A stretch of DNA of 64,000 bases from Sipunculus nudus (GCA_026874595.1 CM049310.1:14608058-14672057); one strand, 5' to 3'. Counted from the stretch's first letter, positions 46,779-58,766 are shown. Made by a program: numbers and translations. The notes: generated from the letters alone by a model not told the origin.

Positions 46779-47517
46779 TTAAAGTTCTTTGTTGTAAATT
46801 CTCATCACGGTTAACTTAATCAAGCGATCACTGTCTGTTAGAGTCGGTTCAGCTGCTTGCTGCCGATACTCCGGTTTTCCGGAGTACAATGTACCTCGTT
46901 TCTTCGACGATCTCGACGATCTACTTTCAACATGTGATGCAGCTTTGGCTTCTGTAAAGGCAGTCTCCTCTGCTTCAGCCTTTGCTATTTCGATTCTCAA
47001 AGCAAGATGTTCTTGTTTTTGTCGTATGCGTAGTTCTTCCTCAGCTAACATTTGTTTTTCATTTAATGCAGCTGCTTCCGCCATTAATGCCGCCTTCCTT
47101 GCGGCTGCCTTTGCTCTCGAACTTGCGACTGATCTCACAGTGCGGCCACTATTAGAACCCTATTGGCTAATAGAATCTTCCGGACCAATTTCTTTATCAG
47201 TATCATGCGACATCTGTTTCTTTCTTTGCTGCATCGAGCCAAAGTTGCGCATTAGACTTGAAAGATTCAACATCTGTGTACATGTCTTGAAAGTACTCGA
47301 GTGACATTGCTGTCTCCTCTGTGTCGACTAATAGTTCATGGTACCGTTCATGAGCAGCAGTAAATTCCACAAATGCGACATCTAGATCTTGTAATCTACG
47401 AGAAACCTCAGAAACATGTTTTTTGTCTACCATTAAAATGTTCATAGCATTCATTTGTTTTGTAATAACGCTCTTCTTATGGCCACAATCCAACTTTGCC
47501 TGGCGCAGAGCATCCAT
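46779..47517 (-). pseudogene. BEL/Pao gag, N-terminal and coiled-coil part, broken
   Basis: The first ATG at 47517 starts M-D-A-L-R-Q-A-K-L-D. The segment to 47203 is a helical region typical of the Pao gag N-terminus. A frameshift near 47205 and an in-frame TAG near 47160 separate it from 46779-47138, an Ala/Glu/Lys/Arg-rich heptad-like coiled coil. Another frame change near 46790 leads to the conserved gag region. The ATG is only 16 bases inside the LTR boundary. Confidence 0.8.
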
Positions 47518-47532
47518 GACGTTATTGAATTT

Positions 47533-48403
47533 TGTAGGGGATGACCACACACACACTAGTATAAGCGGATTGAACGCTCTGACGGTTTACTTTCTTTATT
47601 TGCACAATATCAGCTTTAATCACCCAACAGAATTTCACTGAAACAGAACAAAAAAAATATTAAATTTTCTAAAAGATACTATGTAAATATATAAGTAATC
47701 TTCCCTGGGAATTGAAATAGCATAAAACTGATAATGACAGATACAATGAATAAATATTGATAATAACTGTGACGTTAATCTAACATATTGACCACTGTTA
47801 TACATGAAAAGTATTAACATACATGTGTCACAAATTCAGTGTGTACAAATAAAATGAATATGCCTGAAAGAAGTTAAATATGTTGAGACTGTATTTCTAT
47901 ATTAAGGTACTTCCTCAAGACATTAAGCATATCTTGGCAGCAGATTAAAGTATTCTTAAGTATTCATATAACCCATCAGGAATTTTTACCTTGTTCATAC
48001 TACTACACAGGAATGGACTGGTCATAATATGGAAACGGGTCAGTTATTCGTGACCTACATATGCTTTCATAACGAATAATACAATATAAACAACATTTTG
48101 AGTATCGAATTTTCAAATATGACTTATTATAATTTGTTACTAACATAACGCTGCAAAATAGTGCTTATCTGGTCCCCCTACAGACATAAATATCTTCAAA
48201 TTACGCCTCGTAATTGTCGAAGTTGTCACTATGCACACACGTGTCGGTTTTCCACTTAACTTTCACCTTCTTAAAATTCATCACAAAGGGTATCCCAGTT
48301 ACAATCTGTTATCCGTACCCTCCACAGGAGACGCAATCGGAGGGAAATCATAAGATGCAGAACGTATGCAGAACGTATGCAATACCCATGTGACTCCGTT
48401 ACA
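47533..48403 (-). repeat. BEL/Pao 5' LTR
   Basis: Homologous to 40898-41757 with scattered substitutions and small indels, including a duplicated GCAGAACGTAT near 48357-48377. It abuts the ATAAT duplication and then an ATA microsatellite. It should carry the element's promoter, but I cannot pick out a convincing one. Confidence 0.95.
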
Positions 48404-48432
48404 ATAATAATAATAATAATAATAATAATAAT
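48404..48432. repeat. (ATA)n microsatellite beside the BEL/Pao insertion
   Basis: ATAAT, the 5-bp target duplication, is the start of this repeat, so the element entered at the edge of an ATA run. Confidence 0.9.
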
Positions 48433-50960
48433 CAATATATTAATCGTTATAATTATAATCATAATCCTATCAAATTCAGGATATGTAGCGACCACTGACA
48501 CCGGTTTTTACTTTAATGTGTGTTTATCTGATAAGGTTACTGACATTGTTGCCGATGTATATCAAATGTCATTTTTATTTACCACACTGTGGTTGGGAGC
48601 AATAGCATACACTTTCAGAAAAAAAATAAACTTGCTAATCCTTTCTTCGACGTTCAAGTGCGAGTGCGGTTTGGGCAAACAAAGTAATACTTTTACTCTT
48701 GAATCATTTAATAAGTGCGAGTTATCACCAAAAGGAGGATGGTTAAATTCACGTTACAGTTCCAATTTAGCGCACACAAAACAATCGTAGATCCCTTAAG
48801 ACATATCTCTTAGGAAACGTGCCATTAGAATTTACAGCAAGCAGTAATAGCCTGGCATAAGAGCCCAGGTGGTCCATATTACAATGCCATGTCTCACTAA
48901 ATACAAGCCAAGCTCAGGAAGACACCCATGGCAGCAGGCCAGGCAAGGGATATGTTTCTATGTAACTGCGCGCTTTCTTATTTAAATATGCTTCTTCTCC
49001 TCCCTGAGTTTGATTGGACAGATGTTGCGAGGAATCTTTGGATACATTTGGTGTACTAGACTTAATATCGTATGTAAGGAACAAAGTATCCCTTGTGAAG
49101 TTGTTACAATTAAATCGGTTATTCGAGCGTTTAGAAACAATCACAAGGATGTTCACAGTATCTCACAGTAACCATACATGAGCATTAAATACTCATACTC
49201 ATACAAATAATAATATAGGTGGATAATAGGAGATATATAATAAATTACATAATTGGCAGCGTTTTGGCCATTATTGTAGATGATGGAAGGGATTGCAAGT
49301 TGTAGGCGTATTTCAGTTTAAAGATTAACAGGTGATGACAGTTGTTGGCAGTTTCACAAGCTGCCATTTCCACTTGAAAACGAGACAAACAGCTCCCTGT
49401 TTTCCCGGAGCAAAAGTAAATTTCAGCAGCTGAGCTTGAGTTTAATGCATTACATGACAAACACCGCGACAGTAACTACTTTCTTGGGTATCTAGAGGGC
49501 CTGGAAATAGATCCTGCTAAACTGCATGATTTGTAATGTGGTTTTCCTTCAAATATCGACACAGAGACATCTGACTCTCTTGCGATGTGTTTATCCCCCG
49601 GTGTATCGATTCAGCCTCAGTACATTTACATGCAGTGTTAATGGAGAATCCAAAAAGAAAAAAAAAACATGTTTGGTTGGCCTTAATAAAATTGTCGATT
49701 CCAACAACTATGAAACCCCGAACAAGATTTGTAGACTCAGCAGGGGGTGAGCTCTTAATGGATCCGGTCAGGACTGGGCTAACAATATAAAGTTGTTGTA
49801 AACATATACAGTGGAGTATATCACATTTATATTTTCATGTTTATGGTGAATCTAAGCAGGCTTTTGTTATAATTCATAAAATGGCTTACACACGACTCCC
49901 TAAAGGGACATTAAACTTATAGTAAGCGCCCATTGATGGCTGAGATAGTGGCAAGGACTGGAATCAGTTCATTTACTACTTCTTTCTACAATTTTTATGA
50001 AATTTGATCTGTGTTGCCACAGGAACGTCGAACCTTTTTACGAGCTTTTCGGGTGGGATTTCTAAGGATATCACAAGTGATACAGAGCCAGGCAGCAAAC
50101 ACCTGCCTATAGAAAATTGAACACATTTTGTTTCATTTCATATTTTTTAGATTTTAACATTACAGCTTATTTGCCTTCATATAAGCACAATATATAAACT
50201 ATACATCGTATAAACTATAAATTCAACCGACTATACAAAATCTGGGATATATGTGTGAATAATTCACGGCATTTATTTTATAACTGTTCTTCTGGATATA
50301 TATTGAAGTCATAAAATAACAGTATGACGTTGAAATGAAATAAACAAGCCACGGGTGAGGTTTATTATTACGATATTTAAAATATAAATAACAAAGCGAT
50401 GTTTAAAATCAAATCCCTTTTAATGAATATATAAGTTAATTTCATATCACGTACTTGTAGCAATTAGGGCAACCTAAAAAGAAAACAGCGTCACCGTGCA
50501 GGATCTTCATAAGTGATGAGAGAACATTGACGTTTTGATTCAAAAGAGATATATGGAGACAGGCGGATATTTTTCATCGTCATTACATGCTACGTCATTA
50601 GGTGACTCGGCAAAGACTGAGTGGTATATTTTTTGTCAAGTGTGCATGCGTTACTGTCTCATGAGCACGATACCCATTGTAAAATGATCTGAAGCTCAAA
50701 CGAGCACGCACATAAAACCACACAGGAAATGTAAAACATGTTAAACGTAAATTCGTGAATTCGGGATCGAGCTAGTAGTTTGAAATGACATATATACAAA
50801 CCTGTGCATTAACATCTTGAAGCCTACATTTTTTAACAAATGAATACCTCTTGATGACTGGTAAAATTAATATACCGTAAATAAATTATCGATATTCAGG
50901 TATAATTGTTCATGGAAGAATTATTACCCCGATAGTCATTATCTTTGTAACTAATATAAA
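48433..50960. other. Non-genic stretch with one unassigned open frame
   Basis: Plus-strand codons from the ATA repeat to TAG at 48788-48790 stay open. After the poly-Ile part come about 100 residues of mixed composition with one hydrophobic segment (M-S-F-L-F-T-T-L-W-L-G-A-I-A-Y) and a C-E-C-G. It matches nothing I know and has no good ATG. The rest of the stretch shows nothing. Confidence 0.3.
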
Positions 50961-50994
50961 AAGGAACATGTAAGGAATATATGTGTATATATAT

Positions 50995-51300
50995 TGTCAC
51001 TCCATAGTCCTTTCTTTTGATGTTAATTTAGCTGCATATTTCCCCAGTGGCTTGGGTTTCTGTCTAGGTCAGTCCTGGGGAAGGAGTGCGCGGCAGCTAT
51101 ACTGTCAGTTTTGTATCGACAAGGAATTCTCTTGTAGTACGTTATTAATGCTTTATTCTCGGTGTCCGTACAAAGTAGTATGTCAATAATTACTTTGGTA
51201 AAATAAATAACAAAATGAGTCCCCGGTTCGTTACTTGAACTGTTCTCTAGTTCTTGGCGACTTGATGTTACCGGCGCCAGTTCGGGACTGCCCACATGTT
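50995..51300 (+). repeat. Possible fragment of a short LTR with primer-binding-like site
   Basis: TGTCACTCC at 50995, an AATAAATAA at about 51202 and GGCGCCAGTTCGGGACTG at about 51272 have the order LTR start, polyadenylation signal, primer-binding-like site seen in short Ty3/gypsy-type LTRs. The ends are not clean inverted tips and no second LTR or gag is present. Confidence 0.2.
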
Positions 51301-51352
51301 TTTGTTTTTTTCTCTCCCGGCTGGCTCTACAGCTTCCCTACTAAAATTATCT

Positions 51353-51412
51353 CTCATTGGCTGACCGTCCAATGGTCACTATTTTAAACTTATTCCGATT
51401 GGCCAAATCAAA
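51353..51412. promoter_or_regulatory. Cluster of three CCAAT boxes
   Basis: CATTGGCTG (about 51356), GTCCAATGG (about 51369) and GATTGGCC (about 51398) lie within 60 bases. Such spacing is seen in NF-Y-bound promoters. No convincing gene follows; the ATG at 51448 opens only nine codons. Confidence 0.25.
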
Positions 51413-51609
51413 CCGTCCCCGAGGCTGTAACTAAATCAAAGCTATCATGGACCAGATGGCCTCTGACACTGACGATTAAAGACCGGCTATCGGAGATAGC
51501 GCTTGCTGATCTTAAGCAATTAATCAACCCTTCCGGACAATCCTGTACCCAGGGCCGACCTACTATTATGTCATAACCCTACCCTCGGGGCAGAGAGACC
51601 TGTATTTGG

Positions 51610-52291
51610 CTTGACACGTGTGATAAGCCGCACATGCATCCTTACCTATAATTACTTTAAATTTCCTACCTCAGTAAATCATTAAGAATCTGGTCCACAA
51701 ATACACGTTTTACTTATTATTTCACTTATATTCAGACAATATATATATATTAAGCGACTCGTTTCGAGAAAAATGTACAGGACAAATTTTCAACATGATC
51801 AGTCCAATTCAGGTATACCTCTAAAAAATTTCCTGAATGTTTGTTTTATTACATTTATGAAATACAGAATGATTAAATATGGCACATGTGGAGGTCGTAA
51901 CAATAATGAATAGGTTATGTTATGTATAAATAATGGGAAATATAATCTTAGTCGGCCTCCCATGTTTTGGTGTGTTTATTTTTGCGGCCACTTATTCAAG
52001 ATCGTTAGCTTAGTATAAAAGTCTAGCCGGCCGGCGAGTGCCAGCACACCTGCTGATTTCATGTGCACATACCAGATTTTCCAACCAATCTAGTCACTTT
52101 CGTCCTCTTCATTGCTTCTGTCGTCAAAAAAAAGGTTTGTACGGTTCCGTCAATACTTCTACTCATTCCTCCGTCCAGCACAAATCGGCCGGATAAATCC
52201 GTAGGTGGGAGGCCGGCTTCATATGCATGGGCCATTTGTGATATTATTTCTAAGTCATTTCATTATGTTACGGACTGGTGTTTCATTAATT
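51610..52291. other. No gene seen
   Basis: AT-rich flank of the second Helentron-like copy. Confidence 0.5.
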
Positions 52292-52789
52292 GTATCCCCA
52301 GACAAAGTCGGGATACTATGTTTTAAGGACGGTTGCGCCGCCGCCGCACAGATTTCTTTCAGGTGAGATAACTCGAAAAATATTTCACGGATCTTTACCA
52401 AACTTGACATGTGCATAGGTATTGGCAAGAGGACAAAGCCTATATATATTTAAGTCATGACCTTTACTAGGAGAGTGACTTTGTCCTTGAATAGGTCCAT
52501 GGGGGGGGGGGGGGGGGGGGTGGAACACACAAATTCTTAAATTACTCAAGAAATCTTGCATGGATTGTTCCAAAGATCAAGGGTCATGTCCTTTCCTATG
52601 ATAGTGGCCTTGACCTTGAATATTCCCATATTTGGAGAAACATATTGTTTCTCAAGTTGATAGATAGAAGAAACCATGGTCGCTTGTCAAGTGTCAGTAT
52701 ATGTTGCTGAAGATAGTGGCCTATTTTATAGAGGGGGGGGGTTAATTTTCTAGGGATACTATGGCACCTGCGGTGCCAAGAAATTCCAG
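52292..52789 (+). mobile_element. Helentron/Helitron2-like non-autonomous element, copy 2
   Basis: Begins GTATCCCCAGACAA at 52292, preceded by T. The subterminal inverse is TTTTCTAGGGATAC (52746-52759, 12 of 14 matching), followed by the perfect hairpin GGCACC-TGC-GGTGCC (52763-52777) and an end CCAG (CTAG in copy 1) followed by T. The first 200 bases match copy 1 closely, with blocks such as ACGGATCTTTACCAAACTTG shared. It lacks the 270-bp tandem array and instead has G20 at 52501-52520 and G9 at 52733-52741. Confidence 0.62.
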
Positions 52790-54272
52790 TTATAATTGTT
52801 TCTAGTCTCTATTCATGCTAAAATAAAATAATGCATTTCCTTTTGTTTCGATTCAGAACGTTCTCTTTTTTTTAAATTTGCTGGCACGTCAAGTGGAGTA
52901 CCAGGCAAATGGAGTCCGGTCAGGTCAGGTCCGCTCTGTATGCGACCTGTTTGAAGCCGTCCTCCTATTCGTCGGCCAGAAAATCGGAAGGATCGGTAGG
53001 ATCGGGAGATCCGCTAAAAATCCTATTTATGTGATGGCGGAACAACCCATCTTTTCTACTTTTATTATTTCTGACGCGAATAATAATCCTGGAGGCGAAA
53101 ACATTAGTGACCAAAATTACTGGAGAAATCATGATCTGCAGGAAAAATCTGTAGATGTGTGGGCACTCAACAGCCAGCGAGACTTGTACATTTTCCCGAC
53201 CGGTTAAAAAATTGGCCGGCAAAGAATTGATAGATTGGCGGCCAGCTTAGTGGACCAGGAAAGATTGCCGCGGACTCCTCAGGATTCTCTCTCCTGTCCG
53301 GTCAGATCCGATCACGTCTCGTCATCTCGTCTTCTGTGTGCGGCCTGCTTAAATATTTTTCACACCTCCTTGGTACAGTTCTGAAACCTAAAAAGCACAG
53401 ACTTTTACTGGGATTTACAAATTATTTGTTTAATATAAAAGCAACTGGGAAGCAACAATAGGAAACTCCGCATTTTTACCTGAACGTTTCATTGTGACAT
53501 CAGACCTGTTAGTATAGTACTGTGACAACATATTCCACATTTATAACCTTGCAAGTTGCAGTTTAAGTAATTTAATTCAAACCTTTTGGTATCTTACAGT
53601 GCTCCTATTTGGACACAAAAACGGATGATGAAAGTAACCCTTAAAAGTCCCCGGAGTGGCCCGAATGGTCAACTACCTTAAGGTTTATAGGTGATGCTTG
53701 AACGTGGTAGGCGTGGATGGAAGCCGTGAGGTACAGCTCACTTTGGATGATTGCTTTCTTTAGTGGTGGCCTTTGTTGAAATCCCGAGAGCTTTATAACC
53801 AATTTGAGCCCCATCGCCTGGGATTAAGAGCATGATCTGTGACGCCCAGACTGCCGCTGATCGAGAGGGAAGCCTCCAGGACGTGATTGCATTACAGCCT
53901 TGCTATGTATTGAATCCTCATTGCATGACCTTGTAAAGCTAGTCCCAGGACTTCACACCCTAACAAAGTCTGGTATTAAAGGCCTGGTTCAGACGGCATG
54001 CCGAAATGACCATACGTTCATCTGGGGGTTAGGATTTCATTAGACTTCATCGGGCCATTGATCTTGGGACACTAACATCTCAAGCTACGTATGTACTCCA
54101 TTGTCCTATTCGGGAATATACTGTATATCACCTTAACGTCTCGTGACGCACAATCATAACGTAGTTAAGCCATACAAGAAAAGGGAGGTAATATCTTAAA
54201 TATTATATATCTCTTAAAATATATAGTAAACATTATATCTCGCACGGTATATGTATGTGTTTCGCTGAGATT

Positions 54273-54275
<3 letters not shown>
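52790..54275. other. No confirmed gene
   Basis: A 109-codon plus-strand frame at 52878-53207 has repeated S-G-Q-V-R-S and I-G-R-I-G-R words that derive from short DNA repeats (GGTCAGGTC, GATCGG); no domain recognised. The stretch at 52900-53340 is GC-richer, with many GGTC/GGCC words, and might be a decayed MITE. Confidence 0.4.

Positions 54276-54332
<57 letters not shown>
54276..54332. repeat. (CT)n microsatellite
   Basis: About 28 CT units. Confidence 0.95.
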
Positions 54333-54336
<4 letters not shown>

Positions 54337-54422
54337 CCTGTATCTATATATTAATAGCGTAAGGCAATTTTGTAATTTTCCGTATCTCCTCTGATACCAC
54401 CGTACGGATTGCCATGATTTTC

Positions 54423-54425
<3 letters not shown>

Positions 54426-54469
<44 letters not shown>
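54426..54469. repeat. (AT)n microsatellite
   Basis: About 22 AT units. Confidence 0.95.
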
Positions 54470-54470
<1 letters not shown>

Positions 54471-54814
54471 AATCCTCCGGGTTTGTCCGAAGAGATTCCA
54501 CCCACTTTTATTTGCAATATTTGCGTATTACATGCATAATTAATAATTTTAATATTTGCTCCCCCACGGGTGCACGAGTCGCATGCGACTAAAATCGTGT
54601 CGCACGGTCGCACATACCAGCGTTTATCGCATCCGTTTCATATGCGATCAACGGACGGCAACCATGCGGCAACACACGACACATACAGGCGTCAAACAGG
54701 TTACGATACGTCGGTTTGTCCTTTCAGATCAGGATTTACGCCCGTAAACCTAACTGATATTTCAGGAACATTTATGTTTTTATTTGAATTAATGTGGGAA
54801 AGGAACCCCCACCC

Positions 54815-54817
<3 letters not shown>

Positions 54818-54883
<66 letters not shown>
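54818..54883. repeat. (CT)n microsatellite
   Basis: About 33 CT units, preceded by C-rich sequence. Confidence 0.95.
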
Positions 54884-54887
<4 letters not shown>

Positions 54888-55142
54888 ATGTCCTGGCGCC
54901 CTTGCTAAACGCTTAATTTTGCTTCCGCTTAAAATGTCACTTTTCACTGTATCACATTTGCTGTTGCACTTTTTCAGTGATAGAATGAGATGCATGTCGT
55001 GTGTAAAATACAGCTAGAGTGATGCTTCCTTATAGTAAACCCCCTTCAATGAACTTTAAAATCATATTTTGATAATGGAACTGAGGGCTTTCCCAATTTC
55101 CGTCATAAAGTGGAATCCCCTGTGCGTTTAACGCATGCGAGC

Positions 55143-56040
55143 TAGTGGTGGGAGTCGGTTCCTTTTTCATAATCGATCATCGGTTTGGCAAACCGATCGA
55201 TGATCGATTATTAATCGGTTCAGACAAGTATAAAGAAATATGCAATTATCTGTGAAATTGTACTCTCTCAACTAAGCCCGTATGTCTTAGTAATTCTACC
55301 TTATGAAAAGATGTCTTTGCCTTTTTACATTTTCCAATTATAACTAAGATATGCTATTCAAAGTTTCATTTTAATTAATTATAATAATCAAGAATTAAAC
55401 CAAAGTCCAGGACATCTTCTTGCTGGCCCTCAGGAATACTCCCGCGAAACATTTTAACTTCACCACCAGCAAGGACTTTCATTTTATAACAATTACAACG
55501 ACCGCCGACAAGCATACTGGTTTCACAGGCCCGTCAAAATTACAGGCCCATATAATTTTTGGTAAAAATTTGAAAAAAGTATTTGAAAGCTAAATATATA
55601 ATTACTCATGCAGCATGCAGCGGCACCTGGCATCAGTTGAAGAGATTATTTCTAAGAGAATCTCGCAAAACTGGCATAGACCTGGAGAATTATGGAGCAT
55701 TTTAACGCCATATCGCCCATTTTTGCAATGAACATCTCGTTAGAAAACTCTCCGATAATTCTGCAGCTGGATCCCTGTCAGTTCACAGAGGTGTAATAGT
55801 TCTCTCATCTACCGTGTCATAATCAGTTAGATACGGAGGTTATTCGGGAACACAGACTCATTATATGAAGCGCGGAATGTTGTAAAAAATGGAAGAATAA
55901 TTTTTGCATTAAAATAGACATTCTCGAAAAGACCACCATGAGTATGATGTAATCGATAGTTGCCTTTTGTAATCGAGCGCTTGAAAATGGCAGCAAACCG
56001 ACTGAATTTCGAAAAAAACTCGATAATCGGCCCACCACTA
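55143..56040. mobile_element. Non-autonomous hAT element with perfect 8-bp target duplication
   Basis: Terminal inverted repeats TAGTGGTGGG are identical over 10 bases at both ends. The 8-bp duplication ATGCGAGC is perfect at 55135-55142 and 56041-56048. End sequence and 8-bp duplication are diagnostic of hAT. Close to the left end lies a near-palindrome of TCGATCATCGGTTT and its inverse. The 898-bp body has no transposase coding. An intact duplication suggests moderate age at most. Confidence 0.85.
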
Positions 56041-56048
56041 ATGCGAGC

Positions 56049-57420
56049 ATTGTAAAAATCGAGCACTGCTCAATATCTGCAAAGAACGCATGCGTTGATC
56101 GCAGCTGATATTCGTTGCCGGAGGTATGTGTCCTGTTCAACTGAAATTATAGTGTCCAATATTTTGAGATGGATGCGATGAATGAAATTTCAGTGGAATA
56201 TAATCACAATATCTTTAAAAAATTCTGACTATGAAGTGGAGTGCTAAAGTGCATGGCGGTAACATTGTATAACCGAGACATGTTGCTAGTTAATATATTA
56301 ATATTAATATAATTTTCAGTATGCAATATCAATAAAAATGTAATTCACTGTTAAATTGTACGGAAATGACGTTCGGAAACTGTACTTCAGTATGTAAGAG
56401 CTGCCATGTGTGTGTATATAACAAATTCTAAATAAAAAACCTTTTCCAGGTCAATATGAGTACCCGTTATTTTGATACAGTTATGGTAATTGATTTATCC
56501 GAGACTGTTACGGTTGTTATAATTCATCAGTATCAAACCAGGACATATAATTTCAATGACCAAAGCTGTAAGATGTATCAAATTTGATTGATACAGACAA
56601 ATGACAATTGTCAAAGACTGCCCTAACCGCACTCTTCAAGATCAATACATAACAGAACCGAACCTCATTCTGACAGGCGGCAGTTTTAAATTATCTTTTG
56701 GTGTCAAACTTATGACAGACTTGGCATTCTGTCAGAGCAGGTACGTCTTTGTCACTCTGTCAACTAATTATTTTTACGGTCCGTTACCAATATCAATTTG
56801 TATGGTTGATGACTTCCTTAATTTTTTCCCACCCTATGCAGCTTCTCATTTTAGGTCTTGATACACCCTGCGTTGTTCGTTCCCGCAGTACGATGGCAGC
56901 ATCTGTTGTAAGCCAGGGCAGTGCATCATGGGACCTCATCTCCTTATTAGGATATTAAAAAACGGTCGATCAGAGTTGTAGACTGATGAATGCTGACAAA
57001 GCATATTACAAAGTGGGATATGATATGCACCGTGCTGTCCTAATCGTGACTTTATGACTTTCTTTGATTAATTTTAGTGATTTATCTTGCTGTGGCCATG
57101 CCGTCTGCTGTCGTACGTAATCCGAGCTCAACGTTGTGTACTCAGAAGACGTCCAAATATTGTCTGAGAAGCTAAATTGCCTAGTTTCACGGTGATTTCT
57201 TTCTGTAAAGACTTCTTACGTTAAAGGTAGTTATCGTTTAGATTATCTGTCACTGAGAAGATATTTGCTTGATGACTCGAAAAAAGAAAATTTACACTGC
57301 GTGGGACCCACCAAGTACTGTGGCACACCCTTTTCTAGCTGCTTCAGGTCTACGTGTAACCAACTGGGAGCCACTCCAACAACAGATCGTTTGTGCAATT
57401 TTTTTCGTTATAATTTTGAC

Positions 57421-57423
<3 letters not shown>
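56049..57423. other. Non-genic stretch with one exon-like open frame
   Basis: The plus-strand frame from ATG 56601 runs to a consensus donor, CAG|GTACGT at about 56742, and reads on to 56861. The pre-donor part is 47 residues without a known domain. A CAG acceptor-like site occurs just before the ATG. Weak evidence for an exon. Remainder shows nothing. Confidence 0.25.

Positions 57424-57473
<50 letters not shown>
57424..57473. repeat. (AT)n microsatellite
   Basis: About 25 AT units. Confidence 0.95.
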
Positions 57474-57478
<5 letters not shown>

Positions 57479-58766
57479 TGTTACAGAGTACACACTTATA
57501 CTTAAACAGGTCTAGGCGTACACTGATGTCCAGCCGTTAACTATTAGTTCTGGTATCTCCAGTCTGATTGCGTAAGGGGCCACCCAGCGTCTGCGCGATG
57601 GGGCTGATAGCTTCCCCTCGACTCCTGCTCAGTATCCAATACGGATATATATACAGAGAGATGGAGTGTTTTCTGTTAAAGTATATTCTTTATTAACAAC
57701 CAGGTCCTTATTTATATTTCTAAGAATAATAGAGTATCAGGTGGACCTCTTTGTTCTCTGTATGTACATATATGCCGTGATACCTTACCTTATTTAATTT
57801 TCCAGTTATTAATCATTTTTCAGTTGATAAATTAAAACCCACATAGTATAATCTAAGTTTATTTCACATTACAAGTTAATTATAATTCGTGATTACATCA
57901 CAATTAGTATTACTGATAAAGTGTTGGTGAGCTATCTAGCAAGGAATTATTTATTGTTGAGCGTATAGTAGTCTTTGGATTATATACATTTTAAGCGTTA
58001 AAAGGAAACACATTTTTACTCTGACTGGACCAGATAGCGATATCAGCACCAGCTTTGCAACCCCTGTTTCGTTAAGGTCCTCACTCACGCTTCTAGAATG
58101 TATAAGTACACTGGGATGGCACTGAAAAGGGTCGGAGGTGTCAAGTCTGAGGGCTCAGGTCTCGAGTCCAGAGTGAGTCTCCAGTAGCCTGCTGTTTCAA
58201 TATATTTTTAATGTATGTGCATGGTGCGAACCTGTACGGCTTTGATATATATTGATTAAACATCGTCTTAACGTCTGCCTTGAGTTCGAGTTTGACGAGA
58301 GAACCTGCAAGTCGGCAACCCCTGACAAAATATAGTTATATATATAGTTATATATATATATTATTTATATAAAATTCCCGTATTTTAGCTTACTTTTCTT
58401 AAAAGCGTGCCTGTTTCGGAAAGTGAAACGTGCATGAGAAGACTCACAACAATACAAGGATTTAGGACTGATCATGGGAAACAAGTCACTGAATGAAAGA
58501 TGACGTTCACTGTCTTTTTTCAATGTCTGTTTGTTTATGTTTAAATTTTCAATAAATACTTTTTTTCTGAAATATGAATGAAAGATATAAGTTTACTTGA
58601 TTGTACAGAGAAATATTTTAGGTTTTTTTTTTGTTATTTCTACGACCAGTATCATCCTGCTAAAGCCAAATATTCAGCTACATTTTATGTATAATTTATG
58701 ATATATGGCTAATTGTGCGTGTAGTTGATAAACTGTAGGTGGGGCTCTCCCTCTTATCTGCTAGGA

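Larger units (their letters stand above)
40898..48403 (-). mobile_element. BEL/Pao LTR retrotransposon, structurally complete, coding broken
   Basis: Two direct LTRs (860 and 871 bp) begin TGTAGGGG and end GTTACA on the plus strand. The 5-bp duplication ATAAT is perfect at 40893-40897 and 48404-48408, as usual for BEL/Pao. Minus-strand coding follows the order gag, aspartic protease, reverse transcriptase, RNase H, integrase. This order and the Pao-type conserved regions identify the superfamily. No envelope-like frame is seen. LTRs differ by roughly 5% by eye, and at least seven coding breaks are present, so the copy is old and inactive. Confidence 0.95.

Noticed and set aside
52878-53207. 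109-codon plus-strand frame as a host exon
   Set aside because: Internal repeats of G-Q-V-R-S and I-G-R derive from short DNA repeats, and no splice sites or known domain support it.
58140-58175. GGTCTCGAGTCC as a tRNA B-box
   Set aside because: No A-box at the right distance and no foldable tRNA body.
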